NCBI RefSeq assembly: GCF_030814995.1
Contig: NZ_JAUSVX010000004.1
Span: 186,001-250,000 of the forward strand
DNA: 64,000 bases
Direction of reading: 5' to 3'
DNA from: Labrys wisconsinensis
Lineage (GTDB): Bacteria > Pseudomonadota > Alphaproteobacteria > Rhizobiales > Labraceae
Shown here piece after piece: positions 57,667-64,000 of the stretch. Both the position numbers and the translations under genes were made by a program. The notes beneath the pieces were generated by a model. The model worked only from the letters and a program-made list of their open reading frames with translations, ran no database searches and was not told the origin of the DNA. Numbering within the stretch: the first letter of the stretch is position 1; every line of letters begins with the position of its first letter.

Positions 57667-60600
57667 CAGGCTGGCACGAGCCGGTCGCGGATCAGCCGGT
57701 CGAGGCCGACATAGTCGGTCTTGCCCGTGCCCAGCACCGGCATGGCGTCGAGCACGATCACCTCGGCCGGCGACATCAGCTCCGGCGCGCGCCTGTCGCG
57801 CAGGCGCGCCACCACCTCGGCGCGCTCGGCGCCCTTGTGCGTGGTCACCAGCACCAGCCGCTCGCCCTTCCTGGCATCGGGCAGGGCGAGGATGGCGATC
57901 GGCTCCGGCCACAGGTCCCCCAGCATCTGCTCGGCCGCGGTCAGCGACACCATCTCGCCGGCGACCTTGGCGAAGCGCTTGGCCCGCCCCTTGATGGCGA
58001 TGTAGCCGTCATTGTCGATCGCCACGATGTCGCCGGTGTCGTGCCAGCCGTCGGCCGGTGGCTCCAGCACGCCCGGCTTCTCCGCGCGGAGATAGCCGGC
58101 CATGACGTTCGGGCCGCGCACGAACAGCCGCCCGCCGTCGCTGATCCCGGGCACGGCCTCCAGCCGCGCCTCCATGCCCGGCAGGATCCGGCCGACCGTG
58201 CCGTTGCGGTTGAACATCGGCGTGTTGAGCGCCAGCACCGGCGAGGTCTCGGTGACGCCGTAGCCTTCGAGGATGCGCAGCCCGAACTTCTCGTTGAACA
58301 GCCGCCGCGTTTCCGGCTTCACCGCCTCGGCGCCTGATATGACGTAGCGCAGCGAGCGGAAATCATAGGGGTTGGCGCTCTTGGCATAGCCGGTCAGGAA
58401 CGTGTCGGTGCCGAAGATGATGGTGGCGTTCACGCCGTAGATCAGCTCCGGGATGATCCGGTAGTGCAGCGGCGAGGGATAGAGGTAGCATTTGACGCCG
58501 CTGATCAGCGGCAGCACCAGGCCGCCGGTCATGCCGAAGGAATGGAACACCGGCAGCACGTTGAACAGCGTGTCCTCCGGCCCGAAATCGATGCGGGCGC
58601 CGGCCTGCGCGCAGTTCGACAGGATGTTGCGGTGGCTCAGGACCACGCCCTTCGGCGTGCCCTCGGAGCCGGAGGTGAACAGGATCGCCGCCGGCTCGTC
58701 GGGCGAGATCCGGACCGGCTGGCGCCCGGCCTTGAGGAAGCCCCTGATCTTGTCCCAGGAGCCGATCCCGGCGCGGACGTCCTCCAGCCAGATGATCCTG
58801 ACCGCCTTCTCCAGCTCCTCGACCACGCCCGTCAGCCGGGCGCGCTCGACGAAGGCGCGCGAGGCGAGCACGGTGCCGACCTCCGCCGCCTTGCAGGCTG
58901 CCAGGAGGTTGGCGATGCCGGCGGTGTAGTTGAGCATGGCCGGGACGCGCCCGATCGCCTGCAGGGCGAAATAGGTCACGGCCACGCCCGTGGCGTTCGG
59001 CAGCAGCACGCCGACATGCTCGCCCCGCCGCGTCAGCCCGGAGAGCTTGCTGCCCAGCACCGCGATCGCGACCATGGCGCGCTTGTAGGTCAGCGTGCCG
59101 GTGAGCGGGTCCTCCAGGATCACCCGGTTGCGGCGATATCTGTCGCCGGTCGCCGCCAGGGCCTGGAACAGGCTGATATCGGTCGGCGTGGTGCGGAAGA
59201 TCAGGTCCGACATCACGTCGTAGAGCGCCGCGCCGGCGGCCTGGCGCCGCTTCTTGCCGCGCAGGTCCGGATCGATGCTGAGCGTCGTCGGCGCGACGAA
59301 CGTCACCTTGACCTTGGGGAACCATTGCCGGTGCACCTGGCGGCGCGACAGGCGGGAGAACGGCGTGCGCTCCAGCCCCTCGATGCGCACCGGCACGATC
59401 TCGGCCTGAGACTTGTCGGCGATCAGGCCGGCACCGTCATAGATCTTCATCAGGCTGCCGGTGACGGTGAGCCGCCCCTCGGGGAAGATCACCAGCGTCT
59501 CGCCGGCCTTGACCGCGTTGATCAGGCCGCGGGTCGCCATCGGCTTGGAGGGATCCAGCGGATAGGCCCGGGCGAGCTTCAGGAACGGCTTCACCCACCA
59601 GGCCTTGGCGATGGTGTGGTCGATGGCGAAGACCGGGTCCTTGTCGAGCAAGGCGAGCATCAGCCCGGCATCGAGGAAGCTGACATGGTTGATGGCGATG
59701 ATCCGGTGCGGGGTCCGGGTCTCCAGGTGCTCGATACCCTTCACTTCCAGACGGAACAGCAGGCGGTAGATCATCAGGATCATGTCGCGCAGCGCATGCA
59801 TCGGCAGGGTGCGGAAGAACACGAAGCCGGCGACGATGTTGAGGACGGCGAGGAGGCCGAGCAGGGACCAGGTGGGCAGGCCGGCCGCCTGCAGCCCCGC
59901 CAGCACGCCGGCGCCCGCGGTCATGAACAGCGCCGACATGACGTTGACGCCGGCGACGACGCGGGCACGGGCGTCCTTCTCGGCCCAGGCCTGGACGGCG
60001 GCGAACACCGGCACGATGAACAGGCCCGCGGCGATCGCCATCAGCGCCAGGTCGATGGTGAGGCGGACACCGGTGCCGGTGGCGAGGAAGGTCCAGAAGG
60101 TCAGGGCTTCGGCGCCGTGGCCGGCGTCGGTCGCGCGCCAGGCCACCCAGGCGATGTCGAGGCCGGCGAGGCCCATGAGGATGGCGCCGATCGGCGTCAG
60201 CACCAGGATGATGCGGCCGGCGACGAGCTGGGCCGCCAGCACCGAGCCGATGCCGATGCCGATGGAGAAGGCGGCGAGGAACAGGGTCGAGACCGTCTGG
60301 TCGCCGCCGATCACCTCCTTGGCCAGCGGCGGCACCAGGGACAGGGTGACGGCGCCGACCATCCAGAACCAGCTGACCGCGATCGAGCCGTTGAACAGCT
60401 TGGCGTCGACGAACAGGGCCCGGACGAGGTCCATGGTCGAGCGGCCGATATTCGGGTCGACCCTCAGCGTCGGCGCCGCCTCGCCGGTCGGGGGGATCAG
60501 GGCGGCGGAGGCCCAGGACACGACCGCGATCGCCAGCATCACGCCGGCGATCACCCAGCTGGCGGTGTTGGGCGGAGCGGCGCCGCCGCTGACCGTGTTG

Positions 60601-61127
60601 ATCAGGCCGGCCAGGAAGGCCGGGGCGATGCCGCCGGCGATGATGCCGATCAGGATCGACAGGAAGGTGCCGGCCTCGATCAGCGCGTTGCCGGCCGGCA
60701 ATTCCTCCAGCTTCAGGTGGTCGGGCAGGATGCCGTATTTGATCGGCCCGAACAGCGTCGCCATGATGCCGAGGCCGAGGATGCAGGCCATCAGCACGGG
60801 CACCGAATGCAGGGCAAAGCCGATCGCAGCCACGGCGATGAGCCCGATCTCGGCGAGCTTCACCCGCCGGGCCACCACCGCCTTGTCGTAGCGGTCGGCG
60901 AGCTGGCCGGCGAGGCCCGAGAGCAGAAGGCCGGGCAGCACCAGCATGGCCGTCGCCACGGTGGTCAGCACGGTGGCGGTGTGGATGTCGAGCGCGGCTG
61001 TGGTGCCGACGCCGAACAGGACCAGGATGATCAGCGACTGCTTGATGAAATTGTCGTTGAAGGCGCTGAAGAACTGACACCAGAACAGCGGCGCGAAACG
61101 GCGGGCCGTCATCAGCGAGGTGAGCAT
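57666..61127 (-). CDS. Fused LplT transporter / PlsC acyltransferase / acyl-ACP ligase
   Basis: The 1153-residue protein joins three activities used in lysophospholipid salvage. Residues ~1-410 are a major-facilitator transporter of the LplT type (FFSAFNDNFIKQSLIILVLF at the start). Around residue 480 is the PlsC acyltransferase motif NHVSFLD, then FPEGRLT. From about 650 is an AMP-binding domain with TSGSEGTPKG near residue 815, DTGDI and KGRAKRFAKVAGEMVS. In E. coli LplT and Aas are separate. The ATG has AGGAG eight nt upstream. Confidence 0.9.
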   Translation of the reverse strand: MLTSLMTARRFAPLFWCQFFSAFNDNFIKQSLIILVLFGVGTTAALDIHTATVLTTVATAMLVLPGLLLSGLAGQLADRYDKAVVARRVKLAEIGLIAVAAIGFALHSVPVLMACILGLGIMATLFGPIKYGILPDHLKLEELPAGNALIEAGTFLSILIGIIAGGIAPAFLAGLINTVSGGAAPPNTASWVIAGVMLAIAVVSWASAALIPPTGEAAPTLRVDPNIGRSTMDLVRALFVDAKLFNGSIAVSWFWMVGAVTLSLVPPLAKEVIGGDQTVSTLFLAAFSIGIGIGSVLAAQLVAGRIILVLTPIGAILMGLAGLDIAWVAWRATDAGHGAEALTFWTFLATGTGVRLTIDLALMAIAAGLFIVPVFAAVQAWAEKDARARVVAGVNVMSALFMTAGAGVLAGLQAAGLPTWSLLGLLAVLNIVAGFVFFRTLPMHALRDMILMIYRLLFRLEVKGIEHLETRTPHRIIAINHVSFLDAGLMLALLDKDPVFAIDHTIAKAWWVKPFLKLARAYPLDPSKPMATRGLINAVKAGETLVIFPEGRLTVTGSLMKIYDGAGLIADKSQAEIVPVRIEGLERTPFSRLSRRQVHRQWFPKVKVTFVAPTTLSIDPDLRGKKRRQAAGAALYDVMSDLIFRTTPTDISLFQALAATGDRYRRNRVILEDPLTGTLTYKRAMVAIAVLGSKLSGLTRRGEHVGVLLPNATGVAVTYFALQAIGRVPAMLNYTAGIANLLAACKAAEVGTVLASRAFVERARLTGVVEELEKAVRIIWLEDVRAGIGSWDKIRGFLKAGRQPVRISPDEPAAILFTSGSEGTPKGVVLSHRNILSNCAQAGARIDFGPEDTLFNVLPVFHSFGMTGGLVLPLISGVKCYLYPSPLHYRIIPELIYGVNATIIFGTDTFLTGYAKSANPYDFRSLRYVISGAEAVKPETRRLFNEKFGLRILEGYGVTETSPVLALNTPMFNRNGTVGRILPGMEARLEAVPGISDGGRLFVRGPNVMAGYLRAEKPGVLEPPADGWHDTGDIVAIDNDGYIAIKGRAKRFAKVAGEMVSLTAAEQMLGDLWPEPIAILALPDARKGERLVLVTTHKGAERAEVVARLRDRRAPELMSPAEVIVLDAMPVLGTGKTDYVGLDRLIRDRLVPA

Positions 61128-61181
61128 CGGATGGCTCCTGCGGCGCGAGGGCCGCTGCGACGATGGGCGTTCACGATGAAA

Positions 61182-61197
61182 GTGAACGATCACTCAC
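61182..61197. promoter_or_regulatory. Palindromic operator upstream of the lplT-aas gene, probable TetR site
   Basis: GTGAACGATCACTCAC is an imperfect 16-bp palindrome (12 of 16 positions symmetric), 55 bp upstream of the start codon. It is overlapped by a second repeat, CGTTCAC (61168-61174) and GTGAACG (61182-61188), which are perfect reverse complements seven bases apart. The size and symmetry fit a TetR dimer, and the only candidate is the regulator at 57085. Confidence 0.55.
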
Positions 61198-61403
61198 TTA
61201 AAATGAACGGCGTCAAAGGTCAAGGGGATTTCGCCGCCGCCGGCCGGGCGCACCTGTCGGCAGCGGAGAATGCCGGCAATGAATGGACGAACTATCAAGG
61301 GGATGGGCCGGACAGGCGATTCTTCCAGGCTCGACATCCCCTGTTCCCCGCGAAACCCGGGAGCAGAGTGAGGGTCGACGCCGCGATCCGCCCGGTGTGC
61401 GCC

Positions 61404-61853
61404 TCAGCGCGGCAGGGGAGGGATCGCTTCGAACGGATCGAGGACCGAGCCGCCGAGCGCCCCGAAATGCTTGCCGTTGCGTGTCAGGATCGTGAGGCCG
61501 TGGTGCTGGGCCGTCGCGGCGATGGCCACGTCGGCGAAGCCGGGTGCCTGCCCCGCCGCTCTCGCCCTGTCCATGAGCCGGCCGGCGATGGTTGCGGCGG
61601 GCAGGTCGAAGGGCATGATCCGGTCGGCGTAGAGATGCTCGATCGTGTCCCACCACGCCTCCAGCGCTGCGGCCTTCCGGGTCGCGCCTTCACGTTGCGC
61701 CTTGGCGATGCCGTCCCTGACCTCGACGCACGTCACCACGGAGAGATAGAGGCCGGCCGAGGCGGCCTCGAGCCAGGCGACCAGCGCGTACGGCCGCTCT
61801 GTCCTCGCGGGGGCGACCGCCGAAATCACGTTGGTGTCGAGGAGATAGGTCAA
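61404..61853 (-). CDS. vapC: VapC-like PIN-domain toxin
   Basis: The 149-residue protein is a PIN-domain ribonuclease, the toxin of a type II pair. Acidic residues in the expected order are Asp6 (YLLDTNV), Glu44 (VTCVEVRDGI) and Asp108 (FADVAIAATA), with TRNGKHF at the C-terminal end. The only sensible start is TTG, overlapping the antitoxin stop (TTGA), which would keep toxin translation below antitoxin translation. The target RNA is unknown. Confidence 0.9.
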   Translation of the reverse strand: MTYLLDTNVISAVAPARTERPYALVAWLEAASAGLYLSVVTCVEVRDGIAKAQREGATRKAAALEAWWDTIEHLYADRIMPFDLPAATIAGRLMDRARAAGQAPGFADVAIAATAQHHGLTILTRNGKHFGALGGSVLDPFEAIPPLPR

Positions 61854-62092
61854 AGCCCGGCGTCCCGTGGCGGCGTGCGCTCGCGCTCGGGGATGTCGCC
61901 GGGCTCCAGGGGCGAGGCAGCGAGAAGGCGGCCGAAGCTCGGAACATTCGACAGGCGCTGCCACGTCGCCCAGGAGATCACCACGGCCTGCTTGCGCCCG
62001 TGCCGAGTGATGGCGAATTCCTCGCCCTGCAATGTCTCGTTGACCAGGGTGGACAGGCTCGCTTTCGCGTCCTTCAGCTGGATCTCGCGCAT
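61850..62092 (-). CDS. vapB: Phd/YefM-type antitoxin
   Basis: The 80-residue protein begins MREIQLKDAKASLSTLVNETLQGEEFAITRHGRKQAVVIS, the Phd/YefM dimerisation and DNA-binding fold, and ends in a flexible Pro/Glu/Arg-rich tail that would wrap the toxin. It precedes the toxin gene with a 4-nt overlap. The TATATGAC repeat just upstream is the likely autoregulatory operator. Confidence 0.9.
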   Translation of the reverse strand: MREIQLKDAKASLSTLVNETLQGEEFAITRHGRKQAVVISWATWQRLSNVPSFGRLLAASPLEPGDIPERERTPPRDAGL

Positions 62093-62400
62093 GAGGCGGT
62101 TCCCTATATGACTACTATGGTCATATATAGAAGGCGTCTGGCTCATCGTCCATCGGCAACCGGTGTCGGGGGGATGGCGACGTCCTGGCGCACCGGCTCG
62201 GCATGCCCGATGATGCGGGCGATGCCCAGCCAGGCCGCGCCGATACGCCGCCTCGCCTTGGGGCGCAACGTCTGAGCCGCATCTGGGTGAGGTGTCGAGG
62301 GTGATACTGCTCAATCCGGACCACAAAGGCAACGAGGGCCATCGCCGGATCAGGACGTGGTGAGCTTCCAGCGAAGACGCACAGTCCTCACTCTGAGATG
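62093..62400. other. Intergenic region between the antitoxin and the ImmA-like gene
   Basis: The 308-bp spacer holds the antitoxin operator at its left end and otherwise ordinary GC-rich DNA, with frames that do not resemble a protein. I see no other signal. Confidence 0.5.
62105..62127. promoter_or_regulatory. Antitoxin operator TATATGAC-N7-GTCATATA
   Basis: Perfect 8-bp arms flank seven bases, 13 to 35 bp upstream of the antitoxin start, in an AT-rich patch. Phd/YefM antitoxins repress their own promoter through such repeats. Confidence 0.7.
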
Positions 62401-63732
62401 TCAGGCGGCGGCCATCTCGACATCCTGATCAGATCCGTCTCGCTCCAGTCGCCCATGATTCTTCAGCAAGGAATTGATCGTCATCTCGGAGACGCGGAAG
62501 TGTTCCGCCACTTCCTGCTGCCGTTCCCAGGAATAGTCGCCTTCCATCATCGCATCGACGGCCTCGAACGGGCTCAGCAGTTCGGCTGCAAAGGTTCGCT
62601 GTGCCTTTTGCCGGTAGGTATAGGCACGCGTCGCCGGATGAAGAGCATCTCCGGCCGTGATCAGCCTGTCGCCGATGAGTCTGGCAAGCTCGAAGCGACG
62701 TCCTGTCTCCCATTTCGAGCGCAACACGATACGGGAAGCCCCGGCATTCTTGTCCAGCGCAAACGACAGATTGAGTGCGCCTCGCTTCGTGCCCGAGAGC
62801 ACGTCTTGTTCCGTTCCGGCCATCGCAGCGAGGCGGGAATCGGCGAGAGGCTCCGTTCCGAGCCCCTCCTGCTCGCGAACCGCGCGCGCGGCAGCGGAGC
62901 CTACCTGCCAGGCTGGCACGTCCTCCCCGCGTGGCAAAGGAAATCCCGATACGAGTCGGATCGCGTCTCGCGGCGAGGCATCGTACCCCTGCCCCTTTGC
63001 CAGGCTCACCAAATCCGCTGCGGTCACAACCGTCCCTGCGGCGGCCTGTGCCGTATAGGCCGCGACCTCGGCCACGGCCGCCTCGCCGAGTTGCCTGGCG
63101 TCGGCGACCAGTCCATCGATCGCGTGGTCTTCGACCGAGTCCGGATCGCGGCCGAGCAGGGCCTCGAGGCGCCGGCGCTTGGCCACTTCCGGATCCAGTC
63201 GTTCGGCCAGAATGTCGCGCCAGACCCGGTCGAGATTGGTTTCCCCGAGTTTCGCGTCACGCAGCCGGGCCAGGATCTGCGGAATGAAGGCATCCACGGC
63301 CGCTTCGAAGGCGCGCGAGGGCAGCACCACCGGCGGCGCGCCGGTGTAGCGGAACGGCTTGATGTCCTGTCGTGCCGATGCCCGCGACAGCAGAGCGGTC
63401 CTCACGCCGTCCGAGTAAATCGTGATGTCGGGCCAGACATAGCCTTCGCCGATGGAGGCCATGCGATGAGCAGAAGACCAGTCCGCGCTCGCCGATCGCG
63501 GTTCCCAGCACAAGCGCCACCAGTTCCAGGCGAACCATTCCGCGACATGAAAGCCCGAGACGAGCGGTCCGGGCCGATAGCCGCCGATGAAGCTGTCGAA
63601 ACCTTCGGTCAGCGAGCCGTGAGCGGTGCGGATCGTGAAGAGGCCGAAGGCGGCCCGCTCCTCCGCGGCCCCCTCGTCCAGGCGTTCCGGCGCAAGCGCA
63701 ATATCCAAGTCTACGGACAACGCCGCATCCAC
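62401..63732 (-). CDS. ImmA/IrrE-like protein with a destroyed zinc-protease site
   Basis: The 443-residue protein has an unrecognised ~270-residue N-terminal region and a C-terminal ImmA/IrrE-like domain (about 330-430). The segment that should read RFTLAHELGHHL reads RRFELARLIGDRL (345-357): His, Glu and His of HExxH become Arg351, Leu352 and Asp355. The downstream glutamate of the family (EANxFAAELLMP) is also lost in QRTFAAELLSP (378-388), although the FAAELL core is kept. It should be a pseudo-protease, perhaps a binding partner for a repressor. GTG start, 30 bp after the stop of the upstream fragment. Confidence 0.7.
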   Translation of the reverse strand: MDAALSVDLDIALAPERLDEGAAEERAAFGLFTIRTAHGSLTEGFDSFIGGYRPGPLVSGFHVAEWFAWNWWRLCWEPRSASADWSSAHRMASIGEGYVWPDITIYSDGVRTALLSRASARQDIKPFRYTGAPPVVLPSRAFEAAVDAFIPQILARLRDAKLGETNLDRVWRDILAERLDPEVAKRRRLEALLGRDPDSVEDHAIDGLVADARQLGEAAVAEVAAYTAQAAAGTVVTAADLVSLAKGQGYDASPRDAIRLVSGFPLPRGEDVPAWQVGSAAARAVREQEGLGTEPLADSRLAAMAGTEQDVLSGTKRGALNLSFALDKNAGASRIVLRSKWETGRRFELARLIGDRLITAGDALHPATRAYTYRQKAQRTFAAELLSPFEAVDAMMEGDYSWERQQEVAEHFRVSEMTINSLLKNHGRLERDGSDQDVEMAAA

Positions 63733-63762
63733 TCCTTCAACGCCACCGTTCGCATCATAGGG

Positions 63763-64000
63763 TCATTCTCGCCGAGCCGATAGCCGTGGCCGATAGCCGT
63801 GATAGTCGATCTCCCGCTCCGGTCGCGTCTCGGCCTCATAGACTTCGCCCGCCTCGTCCACCGCCCAGACATAGTTCGGCACGCCGCCGGGCGCGAAAAT
63901 ACTGAACATGGCGCGTTCGATGCCGGCGCGGAACAGGGATTGGGCCTCTTCGAGGAGCAATGGTCGAAGGTCGTCGCAAACGGATTTCGTCGGCCTCGGA
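63763..64000 (-). CDS. Fragment of a small gene whose C-terminus is frameshifted by a duplication
   Basis: At least 78 residues are open to the window edge, with the distinctive stretch SLFRAGIERAMFSIFAPGGVPNYVWAVDEAGEVYEAETRPE. The frame ends YHGYRPRLSARRE and stop. A 13-bp tandem duplication (63776-63801) lies exactly at the change; removing one copy restores YHGYRLGENDPMMRTVALKEW and a later stop at 63711, which would overlap the start of the ImmA-like gene. The start is outside the window. It is likely a broken partner of the ImmA-like gene. Confidence 0.65.
   Translation of the reverse strand, partial: PRPTKSVCDDLRPLLLEEAQSLFRAGIERAMFSIFAPGGVPNYVWAVDEAGEVYEAETRPEREIDYHGYRPRLSARRE
63776..63801. 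repeat. Exact 13-bp tandem duplication
   Basis: GCCGATAGCCGTG occurs twice in direct contact. Thirteen is not a multiple of three, so one extra copy shifts the reading frame of the reverse-strand gene across it. Confidence 0.95.

Noticed and set aside
57666-57912. Longer TetR frame extending 82 codons upstream
   Set aside because: The extension is Arg/Gly-rich antisense-like sequence inside the acyl-ligase coding region; the helix-turn-helix begins right after the ATG at 57666.

Overview
The window is a stretch of GC-rich chromosome (about 70% G+C) from an alphaproteobacterium, most likely of the order Hyphomicrobiales (Rhizobiales). The family markers are a MucR/Ros regulator, small proteins DUF1491, DUF5330 and DUF2336, a FeuP/FeuQ pair, the order degP - response regulator - histidine kinase - glnE - PleC-type kinase, and GANTC and TTAACC motifs of the CcrM/CtrA cell-cycle circuit. 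The genus cannot be fixed from the sequence. I saw no tRNA, rRNA, CRISPR array, insertion sequence or prophage. Almost all of it reads as core chromosome; only the last ~2.6 kb looks accessory.

Layout. 1-2510: reverse-strand methylmalonyl-CoA mutase operon (mutA, a small membrane protein, mutB cut by the window edge) behind a DUF2267-like gene. 2819-9283: forward genes for a HerA-like ATPase, a receiver-like protein without its phospho-aspartate, an M20 dipeptidase, a PAP2 membrane phosphatase and an amidase. 9303-11954: reverse murJ and sodB, with a likely trans-acting small RNA between them. 12214-14286: groESL under a CIRCE element. 14344-16864: reverse ptrB and msrB. 17301-24612: mucR, sufE, DUF5330, a PAS histidine kinase translationally coupled to a peptidoglycan-binding protein and DUF1491, then DUF2336 and a lipoprotein. 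24629-32833: DUF1254/DUF1214 pair, a class A penicillin-binding protein, guanine deaminase, YidB-like and YcgN-like proteins and two neighbouring trypsin-like proteases. 33106-36017: a FeuN-like periplasmic protein with feuP and feuQ, and a lipoprotein. 36142-41762: an unrecognised gene with a probable ATC start, then ccmI-ccmE-ccmF-ccmH. 41919-56991: degP, a two-component pair, glnE, an M16 peptidase, a PleC-like kinase and pepN. 57085-61127: a three-domain LplT/PlsC/acyl-ligase protein and its TetR regulator. 61404-64000: a VapBC-like toxin-antitoxin pair, a protease-dead ImmA/IrrE-like protein and a gene fragment broken by a 13-bp tandem duplication.

How it fits together. Much of the window concerns the cell envelope and cell cycle: lipid II flipping (murJ), peptidoglycan synthesis (PBP1), periplasmic quality control (degP and its two-component system), cytochrome c assembly, phospholipid repair, and two PAS kinases of the DivJ/PleC type. 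CtrA-like boxes lie next to both kinases and in the DUF2336 promoter region, and mucR is close by, so this part of the chromosome may be co-ordinated with CtrA. The regulatory DNA is unusually legible: CIRCE, a hairpin over a ribosome-binding site, several clean palindromes and one compact small RNA. These regulatory calls are motif readings, not measurements.
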